Positions 19,534 through 27,812 of a stretch of DNA of 64,000 bases are shown here, in pieces (position 1 is the stretch's first letter; each line of letters opens with the position of its first letter). The notes under the pieces were generated by a model. That model saw only the letters and a program-made list of their open reading frames with translations. It did not search any database and was not told the origin of the DNA. Source of the DNA: Nitrospirota bacterium. GTDB lineage: Bacteria; UBA2233. The position numbers were made by a program, and so were the translations under genes. The DNA is taken from the NCBI GenBank assembly GCA_011620345.1, contig WOZJ01000050.1:194235-258234 (forward strand), in the 5' to 3' direction.

Positions 19534-21000
19534 CTAAAGCAGGTCCATCACCGTGTGCTTACGCGCTCTTCTGGCCACTCCTGTTTGCGCTGCCGCCTTC
19601 ATCACGGCGGTGGCCACAAGCTTGGCAACACGTTTGTTAAACACGCTCGGAATGATATAATCCTCGCTCAATTCGTTTTTTGGGATGATGTTGGCAAGTG
19701 CAAGCGCTGCGGCCTTCTTCATTTCCTCGTTGATCGAGCGGGCCCTGCAGTCCAAGGCCCCACGGAATACCCCCGGAAAGGCAAGTACGTTATTAATCTG
19801 GTTTGGATAATCCGACCTTCCCGTGGCCATAATCCGGACATAAGGCTGGGCTACTTCTGGACGAATCTCCGGCTCAGGATTGGCCATGGCGAACACGATC
19901 GGGTCTCTGGCCATTTTTTTGAGCATTTCAACGGTCAATACGCCAGGCCCAGAAAGCCCTACGAACACGTCTGCGCCCTCTAGCGCGTCGGCAAGCGTTC
20001 CTTTTAGGCCTTCCGGGTTCGTATGTTCTGCAAACCAATCCTTCATAAAGTTCATATTCTCCATGCGCCCTCGATATACGGTCCCCGTTTTATCGCATCC
20101 TATGATATGCCGAACGCCAGAGGCCATCAGGATCTTTGAGACAGCGATTCCTGCAGCACCAACCCCGCTGAACACCACACGGATGTTTTCGAAATCTTTC
20201 TTTACGATCCGGAGTGCGTTGGTAAGGGCGGCGACCGTTACAATAGCCGTACCGTGCTGGTCGTCGTGAAATACGGGAATGTCGAGCTCTTCTCGAAGCC
20301 TTTCTTCGATCGAAAAACATCTAGGAGCCGAAATATCTTCAAGGTTAATCCCGCCGAAAGAAGGCGCGATCGCCTTTACGATCTCGACTATTCTGTCCTC
20401 ATCCTTTGTGTCAAGGCACACGGGAAAGGCATCTACACCGCCAAACTCCTTGAATAGTACCGCTTTTCCCTCCATGACGGGTAAGGCTGCCCTTGGCCCG
20501 ATATCGCCTAGACCCAAGACGGCCGTCCCATCCGTCACCACGGCCACCATGTTTTTCTTGCAGGTAAGGGTAAACGCCTTTTCCTCATTTTCTTTAATTG
20601 CCATGCAGACACGTGCGACACCGGGGGTGTAGGCAATCGAAAGGTCATCTCTGGTTTTGAGCGGAACCCTGCTTTTAACCTCGATCTTGCCGCCAAGGTG
20701 GGCGAGAAAAACCTTATCCGATACGTTGATCACCCTCACCCCTTCGATACCCTTTAGGGCCTTAACGATCTCTTGGACCTTCCCCACTTCTCGAAGCATG
20801 ACCGTGATATCGCGGAGGATCTTTCCCTTGCCTACATCGACGATGTCAAGCGCTCCTATGTTGCCTCCAAACTCTCCGATCGTTGAGGTGATTTTCCCTA
20901 ACGTTCCCGGCCGGTTTTGCGCCTCTACCCGGAGGGTCAGCGTGTAGCCCAAGGGTTCGGTAGGTTCTACGGATGCTCTTCGATAATCAACTGCCCGCAT
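19534..21000 (-). CDS. Malic enzyme with N-terminal ACT domain
   Basis: Oxidative decarboxylation of malate to pyruvate. Of the 488 residues, about 18-95 form an ACT domain (LRVEAQNRPGTLGKITSTIG, then DITVMLREVGKVQEI), usually a small-ligand sensor. The catalytic part contains SIAYTPGVARVCMAI, VVTDGTAVLGLGDIGPRAAL, the metal-binding FHDDQHGTAIV and the Rossmann motif FSGVGAAGIAVSKIL. The domain order suggests allosteric control, perhaps by an amino acid; the ligand is unknown. It is the first gene behind a strong promoter (21040-21067) and probably leads the acyl-CoA/methylmalonyl-CoA operon. Confidence 0.95.
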   Translation of the reverse strand: MRAVDYRRASVEPTEPLGYTLTLRVEAQNRPGTLGKITSTIGEFGGNIGALDIVDVGKGKILRDITVMLREVGKVQEIVKALKGIEGVRVINVSDKVFLAHLGGKIEVKSRVPLKTRDDLSIAYTPGVARVCMAIKENEEKAFTLTCKKNMVAVVTDGTAVLGLGDIGPRAALPVMEGKAVLFKEFGGVDAFPVCLDTKDEDRIVEIVKAIAPSFGGINLEDISAPRCFSIEERLREELDIPVFHDDQHGTAIVTVAALTNALRIVKKDFENIRVVFSGVGAAGIAVSKILMASGVRHIIGCDKTGTVYRGRMENMNFMKDWFAEHTNPEGLKGTLADALEGADVFVGLSGPGVLTVEMLKKMARDPIVFAMANPEPEIRPEVAQPYVRIMATGRSDYPNQINNVLAFPGVFRGALDCRARSINEEMKKAAALALANIIPKNELSEDYIIPSVFNKRVAKLVATAVMKAAAQTGVARRARKHTVMDLL

Positions 21001-21039
21001 GAATACCCCTTTCTAAAAAATAGAATTTCGCTTTATTAT

Positions 21040-21067
21040 ATTATAGCGTTTGCCTAGAACTTTTCAA
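21040..21067 (-). promoter_or_regulatory. Promoter of the malic enzyme-methylmalonyl-CoA operon
   Basis: On the - strand TTGAAA (21067-21062), 16-base spacer and TATAAT (21045-21040), a near-consensus sigma-70 promoter starting inside the last codons of dgt and placing the transcript start about 30 bases before the malic enzyme ATG. It makes the seven-gene operon at least partly independent of dgt. Confidence 0.65.
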
Positions 21068-22184
21068 AAGGGTCAAACAGCTTCGCATATTCTTCCAAGA
21101 CAAACCTATCGGTCATAGATGCGATATAATCGGCGATCTTTCGTGTATCACTCTGGCTTTTCATCTTTTGTTGCACTTCGATAGGCAAAAGCTGAGGAGA
21201 ATCCTGGTAAGCAGAAAACAAGGACTCTAGGACTCTAGCCGCCTTTTTGCCCATACGAAGCACCTTGGGATGACGGTAGAGATTGTTCATCAAAAACGCA
21301 TTAAGTGCCTTGTTTTTAGGGGCCATCTCTACGGATAGGCCTACCAGATAAAAGGTTTTACTGCGTGCAGCCTCTGGATTCTCGATATGTTCGGCGTTCA
21401 AGCGCTCGGCGGTATGCACAATGACATCGCTGACCAAGTTATTGATCAGTTTCCGAACAAAAGCCTTGATCAAGATGGGCAACGCAACGTCAGGACCCAT
21501 TTCCTTCTCGATCTCGCCCACACAATCCCGAGCGAGCGGAACCTCTACCAGGCCCTGAAACCCGATAAGGCCAGAAGCCAGCCCATCGTCGATGTCATGC
21601 GAAGAATAGGCGATTTCATCCGCCATGTCTACAACCTGAGCCTCAAGCGTCGGAGCGGCATTCCCGCGGAACATTTCGGGAATTTCTACATTGCGGTTGG
21701 GCTTGTATTTCAGAATCCCTTCTCTCACTTCGTACGTGAGGTTTAGGCCTGGGAACTTACCGTAGAGCTCTTCGAGCTCGTCCACAATTCGTAAGCCTTG
21801 GAGGTTGTGCTCAAACCCTCCACAGTCTTGTGTCAGCCGGTTCATCGTAGCCTCCCCCGTATGTCCGAACGGGGGGTGTCCAATATCGTGACCGAGCGCA
21901 ATCGCCTCGGTTAAATCCTCGTTCAACCCTAACGCCCTGGAGATAGTCCTTGCGATTTGCATGACCTCTAACGTATGGGTTAGCCGAGTTCTGTAGTTGC
22001 CGTCCTCGTGATTTACGAACACCTGGGTCTTGTATTCAAGCCGGCGAAATGCTTTAGAGTGGATAATTCTGTCCCTATCCCTTTGGTATTTTGTCCTGTA
22101 GGGGTGCTCTTCTTCGGGATAGACCCGCCCCCTAGATAGATCGTCGGGCGATGCAAAAGGCCCTAAAGGATTTCCTGAATGCAT
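21054..22184 (-). CDS. dgt: Deoxyguanosinetriphosphate triphosphohydrolase-like protein
   Basis: HD-domain enzyme predicted to cleave dNTPs to nucleoside and triphosphate, balancing DNA precursor pools. The 376 residues include RDRIIHSKAFRRLEYKTQVF, NYRTRLTHTLEVMQIAR and the metal motif ALGHDIGHPPFGHTGE (His-Asp pair), then DEIAYSSHDIDDGL. The size and pattern match the dGTPase type 2 group rather than the longer E. coli Dgt. It starts divergently from the tRNA-Arg gene. The malic enzyme operon follows 53 bases downstream with its own promoter. Confidence 0.93.
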   Translation of the reverse strand: MHSGNPLGPFASPDDLSRGRVYPEEEHPYRTKYQRDRDRIIHSKAFRRLEYKTQVFVNHEDGNYRTRLTHTLEVMQIARTISRALGLNEDLTEAIALGHDIGHPPFGHTGEATMNRLTQDCGGFEHNLQGLRIVDELEELYGKFPGLNLTYEVREGILKYKPNRNVEIPEMFRGNAAPTLEAQVVDMADEIAYSSHDIDDGLASGLIGFQGLVEVPLARDCVGEIEKEMGPDVALPILIKAFVRKLINNLVSDVIVHTAERLNAEHIENPEAARSKTFYLVGLSVEMAPKNKALNAFLMNNLYRHPKVLRMGKKAARVLESLFSAYQDSPQLLPIEVQQKMKSQSDTRKIADYIASMTDRFVLEEYAKLFDPFEKF

Positions 22185-22250
22185 CTATTGGCTTCTCTTC
22201 CGGTATGTGATAGCATAATCTCTCTTCGAGCCGCAAAGCGTCTCCCTTTG

Positions 22251-22326
22251 GCCCCTGTAGCTCAGTGGATAGAGCAAGGGATTCCTAATCCCTGTGCCGC
22301 AGGTTCGATTCCTGCCAGGGGCACCA
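22251..22326 (+). tRNA. tRNA-Arg (anticodon CCT)
   Basis: Cloverleaf with acceptor arms GCCCCTG/CAGGGGC, D arm with AGCTCAGTGGATAGAGC, anticodon stem AGGGA/TCCCT and loop TTCCTAA (CCT at 22284-22286, reading AGG), T arm GCAGG/CCTGC with GGTTCGATT. The discriminator is A at 22323 and CCA is encoded at 22324-22326. A T-rich stretch follows, suitable as terminator. Confidence 0.97.
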
Positions 22327-22348
22327 TTTTTTTGCTTTTTGTAACTTT

Positions 22349-23311
22349 TTATAATGTGATCGCTCCGTTTAACCTGCGTACAGCCTCCTCCATTTGTCGC
22401 TTCAAGCCATCGAACAGTTCGTCAACGCTTAGAATTTGCTCAATAAGCCCGACAGCCTGCGAAGCCCAAACAAACCCTTCATCCAGCTTTCCTTCAAGCG
22501 CGGCGCGCTGGTTTGCAGCGCCAGAAATGAGAGGAAGAAGCGCATCAAAACCGGCCCCCTTCTGTTCTCGCTCAAGGATATCCAGCGCATAGGGGATTTT
22601 AAGCGCTCTCCCCGGACGCTGAAGGGACCGCTCGATCACGACCGTATCATGAACACCGGCAGAAACGAGCATTTTTTTGTATGCTTCGTGTGCCACGCAC
22701 TCTTTAGTTGCTACAAAGCGGGTTCCCATCTCGACTCCTTGTGCTCCCATAGCCAACGCAGCCACGATTTGCGAGCCTGTCATAAACCCGCCGGAGGCCA
22801 CGACAGGGATTGTGATTGCCCTTACAACCTCTGGAACCAGCACGGTTGATCCGATGTCGTCTCGGCCGATGTGTCCTCCCCCTTCCATGCCGACGGCAAT
22901 CACCGCATCGACACCGAGCGTTTCCGCTTTCTTGGCCTGCTTTGGAGAAGAAACCAGGACAAGGACCTTAACGAGAGTTCCTTCAAGCTTTGACAGGACA
23001 TGCTCAGGGTTGCCTGCCGTCAACGTTACGGCAGGAACCTCTTCTTCGATGACGGCTTCGATAAACGGAGAAACATCAAGCCTACCAAGGGCAATGTTCA
23101 CCGCAAAGGGCTTCTCGCTTAGTCGACGAAACTCTCTAATCTCCTCAACGAGCGCTTCTTTGGTGCCGAGCGTTACGGCCGTTATTTGGCCAAGCCCTCC
23201 GGCGTTGGAAACGGCAGCAGCCAGCCTTGCTCTTGCAAGGTAGGCGAGCCCCCCTTGAATCAACGGGAAAGAAATTCCCAGCATTTCCGTGAGGCGTGTT
23301 CGAATGTACAA
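22349..23311 (-). CDS. FMN-dependent nitronate monooxygenase / FabK-like flavoprotein
   Basis: TIM-barrel flavoprotein of the 2-nitropropane dioxygenase family. The 320 residues start MYIRTRLTEMLGISFPLIQGG and contain AAAVSNAGGLGQI, the phosphate-binding GMEGGGHIGRDDIGS and VASGGFMTGSQIVAALAMGAQGVEMGTRF. The same family includes nitronate monooxygenases and the enoyl-ACP reductase FabK; sequence reading alone does not separate them. The TTG start is fixed by a GGAGGAGGG ribosome binding site immediately upstream. It follows the aldehyde dehydrogenase by 18 bases. Confidence 0.85.
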   Translation of the reverse strand: MYIRTRLTEMLGISFPLIQGGLAYLARARLAAAVSNAGGLGQITAVTLGTKEALVEEIREFRRLSEKPFAVNIALGRLDVSPFIEAVIEEEVPAVTLTAGNPEHVLSKLEGTLVKVLVLVSSPKQAKKAETLGVDAVIAVGMEGGGHIGRDDIGSTVLVPEVVRAITIPVVASGGFMTGSQIVAALAMGAQGVEMGTRFVATKECVAHEAYKKMLVSAGVHDTVVIERSLQRPGRALKIPYALDILEREQKGAGFDALLPLISGAANQRAALEGKLDEGFVWASQAVGLIEQILSVDELFDGLKRQMEEAVRRLNGAITL

Positions 23312-23329
23312 GGCAGCCCTCCTCCGGAG

Positions 23330-24820
23330 CTAAAAACGGGAACGGTAGAGCCAAGCAAGCCCGCGCTCGATCATTCTGGCAACCGACTTCGAATAAGGGT
23401 ACCAAACGACCTCTCGATTTGGCGCAAAACGAGGCAATAGTACGCTCTGTGATCTTACAAAACGGCGAATTCCCTCCTTGCCGTGCCGTGTTCCGTAGCC
23501 GCTCTGTTTTATGCCTCCAAAAGGTAACTCGGGCACCATAAAATTTGTCAATGCCTCATTGATGCATACGCTTCCCGATTCTAGTCTACGGCTAAGCAGA
23601 AGGGCCTTTTTTTGGTTACCCCATACGCTTGCAGACAATCCATATGTCGATTGGTTTGCGGCAGCCAGAGCCTCCTCGCCGTCCTTCACTTTCTGGATAG
23701 CAACGATTGGTCCAAAGCTCTCTTCGTCCATGATGGCCATGCCCGGCCTTACGTCGACAACGACGGTAGGCTCAAAAAAATATCCACCAAGCGATGAAAT
23801 TCGTTTTCCACCCGCTAAAACTTTAGCCCCTTTGGCCAACGCATCCTCAATATGGCGCTCGACGGTTTGCAGCTGGGCATGGGTGGTCATAGAACCCATG
23901 TCTACCGAAAACTTTTCATCTATTCCCATTCTCAAGCCTTTAACTTCTTTTAGCACTAGGCTTACAAACGCCTCGTACACAGCTTCTGTAGCATAGATGC
24001 GCTCAATCGAAACGCAAGTTTGGCCAGCATTGAACAAGGACCCCCACACAATCCCCTTGGCGATCCTCTTGAGATCCCCTCCTTCCAAGACGATGGCGGG
24101 ATCTTTGCCGCCAAGCTCAAGGCTAAAAGGCTTGAGCACACGGGCGCAAGCTTCGGCAATCTTGAGTCCGGTACTGTGGCTACCCGTAAAAGCCACCATG
24201 TCCGAGTGGCGTACGACGTGCTCGCCCGTTTTGCCGTTGCCCGTGGCGGTTTGGTATACCCCTTCCGGCAGTTCCGCCCTGCGAAAGATATCCTGAATCA
24301 GGAGTGCGGTAAGGGGCGTAAATTCTGAGGGCTTAAGGATAACGCAATTTCCGGCGATAAGCGCGGGGCCTGCATCGCAAAGAGGGAGGAGAAATGGGTA
24401 ATTCCAAGGGGAAATTACGCCAACAACACCCCTTGGAAAATACCGAATAAACACCTTTTTGAGAAATCGCATCGGCCCATGGGGTGTTCTACTTTCGTCT
24501 TTGAGGAAAGATTTGGCGTGTTTTCTGTAGAATGTGAGGATATTGATGGCTCCGAATAGCTCATACAGCGCTTCCGTCCTCGTTTTGCCCGTTTCGAGGC
24601 ATATCGTATCCAAGATTCTTTCTTTTTCATCAATGAAGGCGTCTATGGCACGCCTGATTCGTTGAGCTCTCTGTTTGACCTCCAAATCTTTCCAACCGAT
24701 AAAGGCCTCTTTTGCCCGCTTCACCAAAAAGACAATATCCTCCTCGCCCATCAAGGGTACTTGACCCAACTTCTCGAGCGTTGCCGGAGACTCAACCTGG
24801 AGAAAGCGGCCGGTATCCAT
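23330..24820 (-). CDS. NAD(P)-dependent aldehyde dehydrogenase
   Basis: Oxidises an aldehyde to the acid. All catalytic elements are present in the 496 residues: Asn140 in SPWNYPF, Lys163 in LKPSEF, the general base Glu235 in LELGGKDP and nucleophile Cys269 in NAGQTCVSIER. The sequence is closest in feel to succinate-semialdehyde and broad-range ALDH enzymes; the substrate is not evident. A basic, aromatic C terminus (ERGLAWLYRSRF) could touch the membrane, as in some long-chain aldehyde dehydrogenases, which is speculative. It forms a pair with the downstream flavoprotein. Confidence 0.92.
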   Translation of the reverse strand: MDTGRFLQVESPATLEKLGQVPLMGEEDIVFLVKRAKEAFIGWKDLEVKQRAQRIRRAIDAFIDEKERILDTICLETGKTRTEALYELFGAINILTFYRKHAKSFLKDESRTPHGPMRFLKKVFIRYFPRGVVGVISPWNYPFLLPLCDAGPALIAGNCVILKPSEFTPLTALLIQDIFRRAELPEGVYQTATGNGKTGEHVVRHSDMVAFTGSHSTGLKIAEACARVLKPFSLELGGKDPAIVLEGGDLKRIAKGIVWGSLFNAGQTCVSIERIYATEAVYEAFVSLVLKEVKGLRMGIDEKFSVDMGSMTTHAQLQTVERHIEDALAKGAKVLAGGKRISSLGGYFFEPTVVVDVRPGMAIMDEESFGPIVAIQKVKDGEEALAAANQSTYGLSASVWGNQKKALLLSRRLESGSVCINEALTNFMVPELPFGGIKQSGYGTRHGKEGIRRFVRSQSVLLPRFAPNREVVWYPYSKSVARMIERGLAWLYRSRF

Positions 24821-24904
24821 TAGTAACCCCTATAGAATGCTACGTTACGTGCGTATCTCGGTAAACTATCGTACCATCTGGTGATTTCTGGGGCCAACCT
24901 CCGC

Positions 24905-24932
24905 AAAAAAGGCGGGGCCTTCTTTGGTCCCC
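24905..24932 (-). terminator. Rho-independent terminator after the bd-like operon
   Basis: Read on the - strand: GGGG-A-CC, a 6-base loop AAAGAA, GG-CCCC, then GCC and six T. It lies 26 bases beyond the stop of the gene at 24959 and separates that operon from the aldehyde dehydrogenase. Confidence 0.7.
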
Positions 24933-24958
24933 CTAGAGATCAAGCCTTTCCCTTCTGC

Positions 24959-26068
24959 CTAGGATGACGCAGGTCGCTCCGGCCGAAAGAAGCGCCCAAA
25001 CATGTAAGCTACAAAAGCCAGCCCAAGGATAAACAACGCAAAAAAGATGGCCATGGGGCCAACCTGGTAGCGGACGCTAAGGGGCGCTGCGTGAAAGTAT
25101 GGCGCAATAAAGGCATCTCGAAGGCGGTCCCGTACAATCGCCATAAAAACGACCCCAAGGGCCGAGAGAATCAGCGCTGCCCATGCCAACCTACGGGGAT
25201 CTTTAGCCTGGAACGCCGAAGATATCGCGAAAATCGCGGCAAGGCCAAGCATAATTCCTAAAAGCAACGAAATCGTCCCAAAGGCGCTTTGTCCTAGAAA
25301 AAGCTGCCTAAAAGGTGCGGAAAGGCTAAAAAGAAACCCAAAACCCGCCACCATGGCAAGACCCGTGATATAGATGAACCACCTGCCGCCATGCTCGATC
25401 AAAAACCTGCCATAATCAGGCTCTTTCTTAAAATGAAACAGGCCTAATGCAACCACAAAGAGTGAGCCAACCCCGAAAGCCGCCAAAAGCATGTGGGCGT
25501 ACCGGAAAATAAGCGTTGGCTCGCTTAAGTTCAGCCGCATTCCTGTTGGGTCCGCTATATACATGGCAAACCATTTTTCCGGCGTGATGAGCAATGTCAT
25601 GTTGTTGACGAAGAGAAAGGCGATAAGCAGAAAAAAAACGAGGGCCAGGAATACGCTCAGGTCAATTAATTTTGAAGCGCGGTTCTTCCACCAACTCCCG
25701 ATGTACAAGCTATAGTAGGCAACGAGCAGTAGAGCAATGACCATAAGCCACGGCCATGCAATCAGCACGGACGATGTGAAAAAAAAGTTGCCGAAGAGCA
25801 CCTGGATAAAAAGCAAGGGGACAATTCCAAACGTGATTGCCGGAGAAAGGAGAGAGGTTGTCGAATGCATAAGGCTATCAGAAAGGCGCCTGTGTTCGGG
25901 AGTTTCCCCGAACCAACGCGTCCAAAGGCCGATGAGTGTCGCGCCGAGCACGCCATTGATTGCAAGGATATGAAGGACAAACCCCAATACCAGCAGTACC
26001 TCAAGAAGCCAGACGGCTGCCGGAAGGGGCGTAGGGTCAGCGTAAGGCACAACGGCTTGCGCGTTCAT
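24959..26068 (-). CDS. Integral membrane partner subunit of the bd-like complex
   Basis: 369 residues with about eight to nine predicted membrane helices, beginning after a short PYADPTPLPAAVWLLE segment. Helix 1 contains GFVLHILAINGVLGATLIG with a histidine that could bind heme, and the third to fourth helix region reads ITFGIVPLLFIQVLFGNFFF then SSVLIAWPWLM. A cytoplasmic loop carries WKNRASK. It lies 19 bases after the CydA-like gene and has its own GGAGG ribosome binding site, so the two should form one complex in the inner membrane. It does not look like an ordinary CydB. The assignment as a subunit rests on context. Confidence 0.75.
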   Translation of the reverse strand: MNAQAVVPYADPTPLPAAVWLLEVLLVLGFVLHILAINGVLGATLIGLWTRWFGETPEHRRLSDSLMHSTTSLLSPAITFGIVPLLFIQVLFGNFFFTSSVLIAWPWLMVIALLLVAYYSLYIGSWWKNRASKLIDLSVFLALVFFLLIAFLFVNNMTLLITPEKWFAMYIADPTGMRLNLSEPTLIFRYAHMLLAAFGVGSLFVVALGLFHFKKEPDYGRFLIEHGGRWFIYITGLAMVAGFGFLFSLSAPFRQLFLGQSAFGTISLLLGIMLGLAAIFAISSAFQAKDPRRLAWAALILSALGVVFMAIVRDRLRDAFIAPYFHAAPLSVRYQVGPMAIFFALFILGLAFVAYMFGRFFRPERPASS

Positions 26069-26087
26069 GTCTCATTCCTCCAGGCGT

Positions 26088-27407
26088 TCACGAATTTGAT
26101 TGCACCACGGATGTCAAGAAGTGCGAAAGGGCCTCCTTTTCTTTTGCGGTCCCCGCAAAAGGCGGCATGACGCTTGAAGTCGGGATTTTGTCCAGTACGC
26201 CAAGGATTGCAAGAATTGCCGGCTGGCCTGTGAGCTGTTTGCGCCGCAACAGCCAGCCGATATCCCTGTAGCCTCCTAACGAATGACAGGCCTGGCATTC
26301 GAGACGAAAGATCTCCCGACCGGCCTGGATCATGTTGTCTTCATGAATTTCGCGTGTTTGGACCCAATTTGCCGTCCGAAGGACTCCTCTCTCGTTCAAA
26401 GTAGGAAGGTTGAGTCCTCTATCCCCATCCAATGGGACGCTGTAGATAGAGTTGCCGTACATGTACCCAAAAATTACGTAAGGTTTTCGAAGGATTTCTC
26501 GAAGGAGTTCGAACGAGGCAACCGTAGAGAAGGCTGCAAGGAACACGAGCAAAGAAAGGACAAGGGGCGTTCTCTTAGCCAAAAGCCAGGCAATGAACGC
26601 GAACACGAAGGCAAGAAAGGCGCTTAAGCCAATAAGCATGGCAGAGTGCGTCGCTGCAGGCAGCGTGCCCTTTGCGAAAGCCCAAACTGCCGGGGGGATG
26701 CTCTGGGTATACCAGTACGCAGCCGGTATGGCAAGAATGGCGTTGAGGAGCACCCAGATGGAGCTCCATCTTACAACCTTGGCCTTCAGAGCTGGATCTT
26801 TTTGCCAAGCCGCCGTGATGAGCGCGTAGACGCCTGCAAGCGCAAAGCTTAAAAATGAGCGAAAGAATAGGGAGGGGAAGTAGGTCGGGTTAAAAAAACC
26901 GTTCCATACCTGAAAGTCTTCGAGCCACTTGCCAGGAGTCAACATGAAATCGATGATACCGTTGATGGTAAACAGGCTCATCCATGCGGCAATGAAGTAA
27001 ACCCAGCCAAACCAAAGATGGGTCCTTCGGTCGAGCTTTTCCCAGCCGTAGTAGTACATCAAGGCCGCGACAATCTCGATCAAGAAAAACACCCACTCGA
27101 TCCCGAAAAACCAGACAAAAATATGTATGAGAGCGCTCGTTCCTTGCGGGTGAACAAGTGCAATCGTCCACCAGATGCCGACCCCGGTTACGGCCCCCCA
27201 TACTACCGTCACCAGCACAAAAAACGCGGAGTGAAGCTTGAGCCAGGAAAGGAGCCCGGAGTCATTTTCGCGGTAAGCTTTTCTCTCCGTAAGGACAAGG
27301 AACAGTCCTCCGCCCACTGCAAAGTGAGAAACGAACACGTGGACAACGGCTACGATGGCGATCAAAATACCCGATCCAAACCAAACGTCCCATACAGGAA
27401 AGTTCAT
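26088..27407 (-). CDS. Cytochrome bd-like (CydA-related) subunit with C-terminal cytochrome c domain
   Basis: 439 residues. The N-terminal half resembles CydA helices I-IV: VVHVFVSHFAVGGG with His23/His28 as candidate heme ligands, WGAVTGVGIWW, FGIEWVFFLIEIVAAL with Glu104 and Glu111, and YYYGWEKLDRRTH. The quinol-binding Q-loop of ordinary CydA is absent. About nine helices are followed by a periplasmic cytochrome c domain with CQACH (371-375) and a candidate axial Met414 in SSVMPPFAG. This architecture fits the cytochrome bd superfamily branch with heme c that lacks the quinol site, so electrons may enter or leave through the heme c. Whether it reduces oxygen is not known. Confidence 0.8.
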   Translation of the reverse strand: MNFPVWDVWFGSGILIAIVAVVHVFVSHFAVGGGLFLVLTERKAYRENDSGLLSWLKLHSAFFVLVTVVWGAVTGVGIWWTIALVHPQGTSALIHIFVWFFGIEWVFFLIEIVAALMYYYGWEKLDRRTHLWFGWVYFIAAWMSLFTINGIIDFMLTPGKWLEDFQVWNGFFNPTYFPSLFFRSFLSFALAGVYALITAAWQKDPALKAKVVRWSSIWVLLNAILAIPAAYWYTQSIPPAVWAFAKGTLPAATHSAMLIGLSAFLAFVFAFIAWLLAKRTPLVLSLLVFLAAFSTVASFELLREILRKPYVIFGYMYGNSIYSVPLDGDRGLNLPTLNERGVLRTANWVQTREIHEDNMIQAGREIFRLECQACHSLGGYRDIGWLLRRKQLTGQPAILAILGVLDKIPTSSVMPPFAGTAKEKEALSHFLTSVVQSNS

Positions 27408-27575
27408 CCCTCTTCCCCCTTTTTGCCCTCATAAATCGCAACACAAAGCAGGGTTGCTAGCTCGAGTATTTATCGAACGCAATGTAGATAAAAAACCTCC
27501 AAGCCGTTGGTTAGGGTATAGCGTACACCAGCAAAATTGGGATTAAAAGACGACGTATAAGACAAAAAAGGGAGG

Positions 27576-27669
27576 TGGCGGAGAGAGTGGGATTCGAACC
27601 CACGGTACCCCTTTTTGGGGTACAGTCGCTTAGCAGGCGACCGCCTTCGACCTACTCGGCCATCTCTCC
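27576..27669 (-). tRNA. tRNA-Ser (anticodon GCT)
   Basis: Acceptor arms GGAGAGA/TCTCTCC, discriminator G (27579), CCA encoded (27576-27578 on the opposite strand). The anticodon stem GTCGC/GCGAC encloses loop CTGCTAA, giving GCT, which reads AGC/AGU. The long variable arm (GTACCCC/GGGGTAC pairing) confirms class II serine tRNA. It follows tRNA-Ser(TGA) by 16 bases. Confidence 0.97.
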
Positions 27670-27685
27670 GAAAAAACGCTCGACC

Positions 27686-27774
27686 TGGCGGAGGAGGTAG
27701 GATTTGAACCTACGGTGCGGAAAACGCACAACGGTTTTCAAGACCGCCGCCTTAAGCCGCTCGGCCACTCCTCC
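27686..27774 (-). tRNA. tRNA-Ser (anticodon TGA)
   Basis: Acceptor arms GGAGGAG/CTCCTCC, discriminator G, CCA encoded. The anticodon stem GCGGT/ACCGT encloses loop CTTGAAA, giving TGA, which reads UCA and wobble UCN codons. The variable arm TGCG/CGCA extended by TTTTCC makes it class II. It begins 34 bases after the serS stop. Confidence 0.96.
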
Positions 27775-27783
27775 ACGACCTTT

Positions 27784-27812
27784 ACTTTAGTAGTTTTACC
27801 GTCAGCGATCAA
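27784..27812 (-). promoter_or_regulatory. Candidate promoter for the tRNA-Ser pair
   Basis: On the - strand TTGATC (27812-27807), 17-base spacer, TAAAGT (27789-27784), ending 9 bases before the tRNA 5' end. It overlaps the serS stop. The match is moderate, and the tRNAs may equally be cut from the serS transcript. Confidence 0.35.
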
